This document shows positions 1 to 6,192 of a DNA stretch of 7,552 nucleotides, piece after piece (position 1 is the first letter of the stretch; each line of letters starts with the position of its first letter). The stretch comes from Treponema sp. (lineage in GTDB: Bacteria > Spirochaetota > Spirochaetia > Treponematales > Breznakiellaceae), in assembly GCA_009786675.1 (NCBI GenBank), contig WQRP01000053.1, positions 1 through 7,552 on the forward strand, read 5' to 3'. A program made the position numbers and the translations under genes. The notes beneath the pieces are model-generated. The model was given only the letters and a program-made list of their open reading frames with translations, had not been told where the DNA came from and ran no database searches.

Positions 1-419
1 CCGCCCCCGGCCGGAAAGTCGTAGCCCACTATGTTTATCGCTATCGTGTCGGGGAGGTCCCTGTAGTCGCCGCCGCTTTGCAGGGTCTCGGCGTACATCT
101 TTCCCCAGTAGAACAGGCTTCGGCGATCCATGTTCTTTTTGTCGCGGACCTGCACCTCGATGTTCACCCGGCTCCCGTCGGCGAGAACCGCCCGCACGTC
201 CAGCGAGCATGACTTGCCGCCGATTACATCCTTGGTGTAGATTTTCTTGTCGAAGATATCGACTGTCTCGACGGGCTTTCTTCCCGAGGATCCCAGCACC
301 GCGTTCAGGAATCCAATAAGCTGCGGCTCGTCGCCTTTCTCTCCCATTGTCTTGTAGAACAGGAAGTCGTTGAGCGGGCTGAACCTTCGTAAGGGCTTGT
401 TTCTCTTGTTTGTTTTCAT
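1..419 (-). CDS. Rpn-family PD-(D/E)XK nuclease / putative transposase, C-terminus cut off by window edge
   Basis: The first 139 residues are visible; the rest lies beyond the left edge. The N-terminus has the family's opening pattern, RRFSPLNDFLFYKTMGEKG at about 11-29, followed by a segment on the number of residues to the next element (LIGFLNAVLG). Then comes the nuclease core: Asp74 in LDVRA, and Glu88 and Gln90 in IEVQV. These fit the D...ExQ active site of the PDDEXK_2/Rpn family. After it, RRSLFYWGKMYAE (100-112) is the usual helix. Known members are roughly 300-residue DNA endonucleases that promote RecA-independent recombination; they were once labelled transposases and are often multi-copy in gut spirochaetes and Bacteroidota. 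The ATG at 419 is the only sensible start. A purine run (AGGGG) ends just 1 base before it, unusually close. The family call is firm; activity is inferred. Confidence 0.9.
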   Translation of the reverse strand, partial: MKTNKRNKPLRRFSPLNDFLFYKTMGEKGDEPQLIGFLNAVLGSSGRKPVETVDIFDKKIYTKDVIGGKSCSLDVRAVLADGSRVNIEVQVRDKKNMDRRSLFYWGKMYAETLQSGGDYRDLPDTIAINIVGYDFPAGG

Positions 420-510
420 ACCCCTATATATGGCGAGAACTCACGTCTTGCTTGGGTTTGCGGCTCGAAAATCTTTACATTCGGTTGGGTCTTGTGTATG
501 AACGGCAAGC

Positions 511-531
511 CTATGACTTGTACAAGCATAG
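511..531. promoter_or_regulatory. Operator-like imperfect palindrome upstream of the Rpn gene
   Basis: The arms CTATG and CATAG flank a perfect 10-bp palindrome, CTTGTACAAG (517-526). One extra A at 516 is the only break in symmetry. As RNA the central loop would be too short to fold well, so a dimeric DNA-binding protein site is the more natural reading. It lies about 92 bp upstream of the Rpn start and about 120 bp beyond the stop of the permease gene. No regulator gene is next to it. The palindrome is seen directly; its function is inferred. Confidence 0.4.
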
Positions 532-550
532 AAATTACCTGACGGCATGG

Positions 551-572
551 GAAGAAATGGCGGCCATCCGCC
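551..572 (-). terminator. Weak candidate terminator after the permease gene
   Basis: Read on the minus strand, GGCGG-ATGG-CCGCC (572-559) forms a 5-bp GC stem with a 4-base loop, followed by ATTTCTT. It sits about 80 bases beyond the permease stop. The stem is short and the T tract interrupted, so this is only a possible terminator. The rest of the 420-651 gap holds the palindrome at 511-531 and nothing else I can name. Confidence 0.25.
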
Positions 573-651
573 CCCGAATGATATAGTTAATTTACCGCAA
601 AAACTATTTGTCACAAGGGAAGACGAATGACCGACAACACAACAAGGGCCG

Positions 652-1995
652 TTACCAGATAATCGACGCGATGACTACGCCAAGGACCGTGACGACGGAC
701 GGGATTACGACCGTCGGCCAGAACAGGTACTTGTACGCCTCCTTGTGCGTGCAGCCCAGAAGCGCAAGGAAAAGGAAAATCGCCGAAACGTGCGGCAGGG
801 TGTCCAGCGTGCCCGCGCCCATGGCGATCAGGCGGTGCAGGACCTCCAGGTTGGCCCCCGCCTCCCCGGCCGCAAGGAAGTACTCGCCAAGGTTCGCCAG
901 GGCGATCTGCGCCCCGCCGGAAGACGATCCGGTGATCCCGGATATAATCCCCGTCGAAACAAGGCCCATGAAGTACACGTTCATCTCAAGGCCCATCACC
1001 CAGCCCAGCACCGCCTGGAACGCCGGGGCGTTGGACACGACGTTGCCGAACGCGACGACGGCGGCAAGGCCGACAATGGCGGTTATGCCGTTGTTGGATC
1101 CGTCCCCAATCCAGTTTTTAACGCCGGTAAGCGTGATTCGCCCGGGGTTAAGCGCAAGGCAGACAAGCGAGGCGACTATCATCGCAAGCGTGGCCAGTAG
1201 CGCGGTGTCGGCGGCCCATGGTGCCCCGGCGACGGTGCTGACGAGCAGGAACAGGATAAGCGTCGCTATGGGAACAAACGCCTTAAGCGGGTGCGGCAGG
1301 TTGCCCTTGTCGGCGTTGGCTGCCGCCGCGGCGGCGTCGAAACCCGGCGGGAACGTGAAAACCTCGCCGTTTTTCCTGACGGTCCTTTCCACGTAGCGGA
1401 AATACATAAACGAAAGCGCAACGATAATCGCCGCCATTATAAGGCTGAAAACCGGCGCGGCGGTAAGGGGCGTGCCCAGGAACTGCGAGGGGATGATGTT
1501 GGTCAGCGCCGGCGTCCCGGGCAGTGTGGTCATCGTTATTCCCGCGCCGCCCGCGCCCATCGGGGCCATGATCGCCGCGCGCGGCAGGTTGGCCTCCTTG
1601 AACAGGACGAACGCTACCGGCAGGGCGGCGAAGAAGACCACGAACAGGCTTACGCCGCCGTAGGTCAGGACCGCGGTAAAAATAAAGACCACCGCCATTA
1701 CGTGCTTCTTGCCGAACCACTTGATCAGCTGGTGGCCAATCGCCGCCGTGCTTCCGGTTTTCTCCATGAACATCGCGTAGATCGACGACGATATGAAGAT
1801 GAAGAAAAAGCGCGCGATGATGGAGCCGAAATGCTCCGCGTAAAGCCTGGTCAGCGAAGACCAAACATCCATCTGGTTGGCCGCGATAACCACAAGCGCC
1901 GCCAAAATCGTAAGGGGTATCGCCTTGATACCCCTGTACGCCCCGATAATCATGACCAGGATTGCCGCAAGCATCCCGATAATTCCGACCGCCAT
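652..1995 (-). CDS. GntP-family organic acid:proton symporter
   Basis: A 447-residue inner-membrane permease of the gluconate transporter (GntP) family, the usual family length. It is strongly hydrophobic throughout. Family landmarks include ARFFFIFISSSIYAMFMEKTG (61-81), TYGGVSLFVVFFAALPVAF (111-129), TGSSSGGAQIAL (355-366), GTLDTLPHVSAIF (395-407) and GCTHKEAYK (414-422). A hydrophilic cytosolic-type loop with a run of alanines lies near 205-235. Known members take up gluconate, D-serine, 3-hydroxybutyrate and related hydroxy acids. The late GxLDTLPH and THKE segments recall the branch annotated as hydroxybutyrate-type permeases, but the substrate cannot be fixed from sequence. The ATG at 1995 is preceded by AGGGGG with a 4-base spacer. 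No catabolic enzyme is adjacent, so it may be a single-gene unit with its own regulated promoter at 2057-2116. Confidence 0.88.
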   Translation of the reverse strand: MAVGIIGMLAAILVMIIGAYRGIKAIPLTILAALVVIAANQMDVWSSLTRLYAEHFGSIIARFFFIFISSSIYAMFMEKTGSTAAIGHQLIKWFGKKHVMAVVFIFTAVLTYGGVSLFVVFFAALPVAFVLFKEANLPRAAIMAPMGAGGAGITMTTLPGTPALTNIIPSQFLGTPLTAAPVFSLIMAAIIVALSFMYFRYVERTVRKNGEVFTFPPGFDAAAAAANADKGNLPHPLKAFVPIATLILFLLVSTVAGAPWAADTALLATLAMIVASLVCLALNPGRITLTGVKNWIGDGSNNGITAIVGLAAVVAFGNVVSNAPAFQAVLGWVMGLEMNVYFMGLVSTGIISGITGSSSGGAQIALANLGEYFLAAGEAGANLEVLHRLIAMGAGTLDTLPHVSAIFLFLALLGCTHKEAYKYLFWPTVVIPSVVTVLGVVIASIIW

Positions 1996-2013
1996 AAATC
2001 CCCCTGAGTGCTT

Positions 2014-2048
2014 GGAAACGGCCTTGCCTGATCGGGCTCGCCGTTTCC
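2014..2048 (-). promoter_or_regulatory. Stem-loop in the 5' leader of the permease mRNA
   Basis: Perfect 9-bp arms, GGAAACGGC (2014-2022) and GCCGTTTCC (2040-2048), enclose a small internal loop. Inside it is a second stem of 3 bp (GCC 2026-2028 with GGC 2035-2037) capped by 6 bases. The structure ends 18 bases before the ATG, directly upstream of the AGGGGG ribosome binding site. No T tract follows it, so it is not an intrinsic terminator. It could stabilise the message, modulate translation, or be part of a larger RNA element. I do not recognise a known riboswitch class. Confidence 0.5.
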
Positions 2049-2056
2049 GTAAATTT

Positions 2057-2079
2057 CGACAAACACCCGGTATTTGTCG
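2057..2079. promoter_or_regulatory. 23-bp operator-like palindrome at the permease transcription start
   Basis: The outer arms CGACAAA (2057-2063) and TTTGTCG (2073-2079) are perfect inverted repeats. Inside them ACC (2065-2067) and GGT (2069-2071) also pair. Of 11 possible pairs 10 match; only 2064/2072 does not, and 2068 is the centre. It begins 6 bp downstream of the proposed -10 box, so it covers the expected start of transcription, a classical place for a repressor. GntP permeases are commonly controlled by GntR-type or similar repressors, but the regulator is not in this window. Confidence 0.55.
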
Positions 2080-2085
2080 CAGTCC

Positions 2086-2116
2086 ACTATAATGACGGAT
2101 TTTGTGGTTTTGTCAA
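2086..2116 (-). promoter_or_regulatory. Sigma-70 type promoter of the permease gene
   Basis: On the minus strand a perfect TTGACA (2116-2111) is followed after 19 bp by TATAGT (2091-2086), 5 of 6 matches to TATAAT. The spacer is 2 bp longer than ideal, so it may need activation or be modest in strength. It starts about 25 bp after the stop codon of the upstream minus-strand gene and reads toward the permease, with the 23-bp palindrome just downstream. Confidence 0.5.
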
Positions 2117-2140
2117 GTGGGGATGGTTTTGGCCGGATTC

Positions 2141-3505
2141 CTACGGATCGAAGTTTCTCTCCAAAGGCACCCTGACCAGGTTTACGTGGTGCCCCAGGGC
2201 GTACCGGCTTTTGAACCTGCCTATCGATGTCTCGGCGGCGCTTTCGAAGACGGCCACCCGGAAGACGCCCCGCTCGTCGAAGTAGGGGACAAGGGCGGCG
2301 ACGTGGAAGTACTGCCGCATCCAGGGCCTTCCGCGCCAGTCCCTGGGGGCGTGGGGCGCGTACATGTCGTTGTTCACCGCGGCCAGGAAGAACCTGCCCG
2401 GCTCGTCTATCGCCAGGGTGTACAGCAGGGGGAGGAGCCCCTCGATTCCGTAGCCGGCGTTCTCCTGGAAGCCCGGGAAGGACCGGACGTCAACGTTCGA
2501 TCCCCGGCGCAGTATAACCTGCGAGAACGGCTGGCGGCGCACCTCGATTTCCTCCAGGGTGCCGAATGCCGGGGACCGCAGGACGGTTCCGGCCCTGGAG
2601 GCCAGGTTCCTGATCCAGTCAAGGCCGAAAAAGGGATCCCGCAGCTCCTCGAAGTCGTCGGTAAAGGACGATCCCCGGTCCCCGAAGGGCGCCTTAAGCG
2701 GCGGGATCGCCATCCGCTCGCCGGTGACCGGGCGCAGGATCCCGTCGACGAGCCACTTGGCGAAGCCGGAGCAGTTGAGCCCGGGCTGTCCCCGCTGCTC
2801 CTCCCCGGTGGCGATGTACACGAAACGCCCGGAGTGGTCGATCGCGCCGTCGTCGGCGAACCTTAGCTCCGGAAGCCGCTCGCGGACGTTCGCCACGAAC
2901 CGCCTTTGGTCCCGGAAGTCGTCGGGGTTCGGCTCGAAGTACCTGACCGGGAACCTGCGCCCGGCCATCTGCAGTATGTCGTTCAGCGGCATGACCGAAA
3001 GACGGTCCATCGAGATCGGCAGGGTCTGGCCACGGACGACGTAGGCGTCGTATATCAGCACGTCCATCTGGACCCTGTCCGCCCCGAATGGCCGGAACTG
3101 GACGAAGGTGTTCGAATCGCTGCGGGGGAAGACCCTGGCCGCCCTTATCGCCCCGCAGTTTCTCGCCCGGACGAACTCCCAGGAACCCTGCGCCCAGCCG
3201 GGGAACTGCCCGCAGGCGTGGTGCTGCCTGGCGAACTGGACCAGGATTTCGCCCGGCCTGCCCACGGCGCGGATTTCGACCCTGCCGCCCCCGTCAAGGT
3301 CGTGGACGGCGCGGGGCATGGACAGCACCCTGGCGGGGCTTTCTAGAAGCCAGGCGTCCTTTGCCCTGGCCCTTACGGCGGAGTCGTCCACAATCCTTGC
3401 CACCGGCGCGTCAAGGCCGAAGGCCGGCCAGGCCGCCAGCGCCAGGCACAGGAACGCCGGGGCGAGTCCCCCGGGAATCGATTTTTTCGTCGCGGAAATG
3501 CCCAT
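2141..3505 (-). CDS. Exported protein of unknown function with an NlpC/P60- or papain-like Cys motif
   Basis: A 454-residue protein I cannot assign to a named family. Residues 1-30 form a signal peptide: KK at 7-8, a hydrophobic core around 14-29, and likely cleavage after AFG (30), so it acts outside the cytoplasm. The stretch LNCSGFAKWLVDG (243-255) has Cys245 in the sequence context of the NlpC/P60 (DCSGF) nucleophile. His401 in YFHVAALVPYF, followed by VAVFES, could be the catalytic His strand. The 156-residue gap between them is longer than in standard NlpC/P60 domains, so a large insertion or another papain-like fold is needed. Cys98 and Cys117 could form a disulfide. The N-terminal 35-200 looks like a separate beta-rich domain. 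The ATG at 3505 has AAGGAG only 2 bases upstream, with no better in-frame start. It is divergent from the HtrA gene. Peptidase or amidase activity is inference. Confidence 0.72.
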   Translation of the reverse strand: MGISATKKSIPGGLAPAFLCLALAAWPAFGLDAPVARIVDDSAVRARAKDAWLLESPARVLSMPRAVHDLDGGGRVEIRAVGRPGEILVQFARQHHACGQFPGWAQGSWEFVRARNCGAIRAARVFPRSDSNTFVQFRPFGADRVQMDVLIYDAYVVRGQTLPISMDRLSVMPLNDILQMAGRRFPVRYFEPNPDDFRDQRRFVANVRERLPELRFADDGAIDHSGRFVYIATGEEQRGQPGLNCSGFAKWLVDGILRPVTGERMAIPPLKAPFGDRGSSFTDDFEELRDPFFGLDWIRNLASRAGTVLRSPAFGTLEEIEVRRQPFSQVILRRGSNVDVRSFPGFQENAGYGIEGLLPLLYTLAIDEPGRFFLAAVNNDMYAPHAPRDWRGRPWMRQYFHVAALVPYFDERGVFRVAVFESAAETSIGRFKSRYALGHHVNLVRVPLERNFDP

Positions 3506-3511
3506 ATCTCC

Positions 3512-3540
3512 TTTTATTATCGGCCGGGTTTCTGTATAAT
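3512..3540 (+). promoter_or_regulatory. Promoter of the htrA-like gene
   Basis: A perfect TATAAT -10 box lies at 3535-3540. Seventeen bp upstream is a poor -35 match, TTTTAT (3512-3517). The start of transcription would fall near 3547, just ahead of GGAGG (3549-3553), giving a short leader. The 59-bp gap between the divergent genes has to hold promoters for both; I see no equally clear box for the minus-strand gene, although GATAAT (3521-3516) and a TTATA run nearby are possible. Confidence 0.45.
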
Positions 3541-3564
3541 GTAAGTGCGGAGGCGGGTAATAAG

Positions 3565-4821
3565 ATGAAACTTTACGGCCGGGGACAGTTGGTGCTGGTG
3601 TCGGTTTTAAGCAGCCTTGTAACGGGGCTTTTGTTGCTGGGCGTGGGGCTGCCCGTCCTGGTGGCCGCCCAGCGGGACGCCGCCGCCGGGGCGGAAACGC
3701 CGTCCGAGTGGGTAGTCCCGACGGACGATCCCTTGGCGGGCTTTCCGGCAGTGGAACCCGGGTGGGCGGCCGGCTTGGATCCGCCCACGGGGACGCCCGT
3801 GCAAAGGCTAAGGCCGTTCTCGGAAAGCGAGCGCACTAACATCGAGATATACGAAAGGCTCAACGCCGGGGTGGTGAACATAACCACCCAGACCATGGCG
3901 ATAAACTGGTTCCTGGAGCCGGTCCCGCAGGCCGGCGGATCCGGTTCCGGCTCGATTATCGATTCCCGGGGCTACGTGCTGACCAACAACCACGTCATCG
4001 CCGGCGCCCACCGGGTGTTCGTAACCCTGGCCTGCGGAAGCAGGTTCGACGGGACGGTCGTCGGGACGGATCCGGAGAACGACCTTGCCGTGCTCAGGTT
4101 CCACCCGCCGCCCTGCACCGCGCTGCAGGTGATACCCTTCGGCGACTCCGACGGCCTTCTTGTCGGGCAGAAGGTGCTGGCCATCGGCAACCCCTTCGCG
4201 CTCGAGCGGACCCTTACCGTCGGCATTATCTCCGGCCTGGGCCGTCCCATACTGATCCCGCGCCAGCGCAGGCACGTCGTGCGCGACATGATCCAGACCG
4301 ACGCCTCGATCAACCCGGGCAACTCGGGCGGCCCGCTGCTGGATTCGCAGGGGCGGATGATCGGCGTCAACACGATGATCTACTCTCCCACGGGCGGCTC
4401 CGTGGGCATAGGCTTCGCCGTCCCGGTGAACACCGCCAGGCGCGTCGTCGGCGATCTTATCCGGTACGGCGCGGTCAGGCGCGGCTGGATCGACGCCTCG
4501 ATGGTTCAGATTTTCCCCGCGCTGGTGCGCCACGCGGATCTTCCGGTCAGCCACGGCCTTCTGGTATCCCGCACCCACAGGAACGGGCTCGCCGAAAGGG
4601 CGGGGCTGCGGCAGGGGAGCACGGCGGTGCGGCACGGGCGCAGCGTCATCTACGTCGGCGGCGACATAATAACGTCGGTGAACGGCACGGACATCCGAAC
4701 CATGTCCGACCTTTACGGCGCGCTTGAGGCCAGCAGGCCGGGCGACGTCGCCAGGGTCGGGGTAATCCGCGACGGGAACGCCGTGACGCTCGACGTTACG
4801 CTCGCCGGACGGGGGAACTGA
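3565..4821 (+). CDS. Membrane-anchored HtrA/DegS-like serine protease with one PDZ domain
   Basis: A 418-residue trypsin-fold protease of the HtrA (DegP/DegQ/DegS) family. An uncleaved-looking hydrophobic segment at about 8-35 should anchor it in the inner membrane with the protease outside. A low-complexity Pro/Gly linker follows to about 85. The catalytic triad is clear: His143 in LTNNHVIAG, Asp173 in ENDLAVL, and Ser254 in NPGNSGGPLLD. A single PDZ domain fills about 315-415 (GLAERAGL, VGGDIITSVNG). One PDZ plus an N-terminal anchor matches the DegS/HtrA arrangement rather than two-PDZ DegP. The family degrades misfolded envelope proteins or cleaves regulators under stress. The ATG at 3565 has GGAGG 11 bases upstream and the signal anchor begins right after it. 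The same frame is open back to 3088, but that part runs antisense through the neighbouring exported protein and is not coding. Confidence 0.93.
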   Translation: MKLYGRGQLVLVSVLSSLVTGLLLLGVGLPVLVAAQRDAAAGAETPSEWVVPTDDPLAGFPAVEPGWAAGLDPPTGTPVQRLRPFSESERTNIEIYERLNAGVVNITTQTMAINWFLEPVPQAGGSGSGSIIDSRGYVLTNNHVIAGAHRVFVTLACGSRFDGTVVGTDPENDLAVLRFHPPPCTALQVIPFGDSDGLLVGQKVLAIGNPFALERTLTVGIISGLGRPILIPRQRRHVVRDMIQTDASINPGNSGGPLLDSQGRMIGVNTMIYSPTGGSVGIGFAVPVNTARRVVGDLIRYGAVRRGWIDASMVQIFPALVRHADLPVSHGLLVSRTHRNGLAERAGLRQGSTAVRHGRSVIYVGGDIITSVNGTDIRTMSDLYGALEASRPGDVARVGVIRDGNAVTLDVTLAGRGN

Positions 4822-4834
4822 CGTGGCTTTGGTT

Positions 4835-4860
4835 GGCCGGGAATTCCTTTTCCCCGGTCC
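4835..4860 (+). terminator. Weak candidate terminator after the protease gene
   Basis: GGCCGGGAA (4835-4843) can pair with TTCCCCGG and the CC at 4859-4860, with one-base bulges, around a 6-base loop. GTTTTA follows. The bulges and the short T run make it marginal. If it works only partly, the downstream hydF could still be read from the protease promoter, since no strong promoter is visible in the 68-bp gap. Confidence 0.3.
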
Positions 4861-4889
4861 GTTTTACGGCAATGTGAGGTAACAAACTG

Positions 4890-6122
4890 ATGGGACTTAA
4901 CGCAACGCCTTCCTCCGGCCGCGTCCACATCGCCTTTTTCGGGCGGCGCAACGTGGGCAAATCCAGGCTGGTAAACGCCGTCACCGGGCAGGACATCGCG
5001 CTGGTTTCGGACGTCAAGGGAACCACCACAGATCCGGTCCACAAGGCGATGGAGCTACTGCCCCTGGGCCCGGTGGTGATCATCGACACCCCGGGCATCG
5101 ACGACGAGGGCCCCCTGGGCGAGATGCGGGTGCGCCGGGCAAGGCGCGTGCTGAACAAGGCCGACGTCGCCGTGCTGGTGGCCGAGGCCTCGGCGCCGCT
5201 CGGCCGGGCGGAAAGGGAGCTCGTCGGGATTTTCCGCGAGAAGGACATCCCCTTCGTCGTCGCCCTGAACAAGAGCGACCTGTCGTCCCTGCGCGTTGCG
5301 GGGGAGGAGCCGGCGAGCGCCCTGTCCCTGCCGGAGACCCTGCTTGTAAGCGCGAAGACCGGCTTCAACGTGAACGTGCTGAAGGACCGAATCGCCGCGC
5401 TGGTCCGCAGCGACGGGACCGGCAGGAGGCTGGTCGCCGACCTGGTCCGCCCCCTGGACACCGTGCTTCTGGTCGTCCCCATCGACAAGGCCGCCCCAAA
5501 AGGCAGGCTGATACTCCCGCAGCAGCAGACGATCCGGGATCTTCTGGAGGCCGGCGCGATTGCGGTGGTGGCCAGGGATTCGGAGCTCAGGGAAACGCTG
5601 GCCAAACTGTCCGGCGCGGACGGTAAGGGAAAGGGCAGGCCGGCCCTGGTGATCACGGACAGCCAGGCCTTCGCCAAGGTCTCCGCGCTGGTTCCCAGGG
5701 ACATCCCGCTCACCTCGTTCTCGATACTGTTCGCCCGCTACAAGGGATCGCTGGAAAGCTCGCTCCGCGGGGTGGCGATGCTGGAGGGGCTGCGGGACGG
5801 CGACAAGGTGCTGATCTGCGAGGGCTGCACCCACCACCGCCAGTGCGACGACATAGGCACGGTCAAGCTTCCCCGGATGATCAGGGCGTTTACCGGGAAT
5901 GAGCCTGAGTTCAGCTTTTGCTCCGGGGGCGACTTTCCGGACGACCTTTCCGGCTACGGGTACAAAATGGTCATACACTGCGGGGGCTGCATGTTGAACG
6001 ACAGAGAGATGCAGTATCGCCGCCTAAGTGCCGAAGATCAAAACGTCCCCTTTACCAACTACGGCATTACCATTGCCAAGACCCAGGGGATACTTGCCCG
6101 GAGCGTCGCGGTGTTTTCCTAA
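4890..6122 (+). CDS. hydF: [FeFe]-hydrogenase H-cluster maturation GTPase HydF
   Basis: A 410-residue cytoplasmic GTPase and scaffold on which the 2Fe subcluster of [FeFe] hydrogenase, made by HydE and HydG, is assembled before transfer to HydA. The N-terminal Era/TrmE-like G domain has G1 GRRNVGKS (18-25), G3 DTPG (66-69), G4 NKSD (127-130) and G5 SAK (154-156). A middle dimerisation domain spans about 180-300. The C-terminal cluster-binding domain has Cys313-Thr-His315 and His363-Cys364-Gly-Gly-Cys367, with 47 residues between the two groups. This fits the HydF signature CxH-x(46-53)-HCxxC, so all ligand residues are present and the protein looks intact. Length is normal. The start at 4890 has GAGG 10 bases upstream. 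No hydE, hydG or hydrogenase gene lies in the window; the neighbours are envelope genes, so those partners must be elsewhere. Confidence 0.97.
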   Translation: MGLNATPSSGRVHIAFFGRRNVGKSRLVNAVTGQDIALVSDVKGTTTDPVHKAMELLPLGPVVIIDTPGIDDEGPLGEMRVRRARRVLNKADVAVLVAEASAPLGRAERELVGIFREKDIPFVVALNKSDLSSLRVAGEEPASALSLPETLLVSAKTGFNVNVLKDRIAALVRSDGTGRRLVADLVRPLDTVLLVVPIDKAAPKGRLILPQQQTIRDLLEAGAIAVVARDSELRETLAKLSGADGKGKGRPALVITDSQAFAKVSALVPRDIPLTSFSILFARYKGSLESSLRGVAMLEGLRDGDKVLICEGCTHHRQCDDIGTVKLPRMIRAFTGNEPEFSFCSGGDFPDDLSGYGYKMVIHCGGCMLNDREMQYRRLSAEDQNVPFTNYGITIAKTQGILARSVAVFS

Positions 6123-6144
6123 TAAAGAGGCGTCCGGGGAAGAC

Positions 6145-6159
6145 CCGACTGGAAGTCGG
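6145..6159 (+). other. Small perfect hairpin in the hydF-GHL10 gap
   Basis: CCGACT-GGA-AGTCGG is a perfect 6-bp stem with a 3-base loop, 22 bases after the hydF stop. No T tract follows, so it is not an intrinsic terminator. It may be a processing or stability hairpin between two cotranscribed genes. The rest of the 70-bp gap holds only the GGAG ribosome binding site (6183-6186). Confidence 0.35.
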
Positions 6160-6192
6160 TAGACCAAACGAAAATGGTAGCTGGAGTCGGAC

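Noticed and set aside
1..419. Insertion sequence or mobile element around the Rpn gene
   Set aside because: Despite the old transposase label, no terminal inverted repeats or target duplication are visible, and the left end is outside the window.
605..615. TATTTGTCACA here resembles TATTTGTCGCA at 2071-2081, one on each side of the permease gene
   Set aside because: Ten of 11 bases match in direct orientation, but the copy at 605-615 lacks the other palindrome arm. It is too short to call a flanking repeat or a second operator.
608..1396. Plus-strand open frames opposite the GntP permease
   Set aside because: Shadow of a clear membrane transporter gene; no domain or ribosome site.
2102..2866. 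Plus-strand open frame opposite the exported protein
   Set aside because: No recognisable domain and low-complexity composition; the minus-strand frame has a signal peptide and a ribosome binding site.
3088..3564. N-terminal extension of the HtrA reading frame by 159 codons
   Set aside because: It is Arg/Pro-rich, antisense to the exported protein gene, and precedes a good promoter, ribosome site and signal anchor at 3535-3600. The ATG at 3565 is the real start.
5055..5978. Long minus-strand open frames opposite hydF
   Set aside because: They mirror a complete HydF with all motifs, show no recognisable domain, and reflect high third-position GC.
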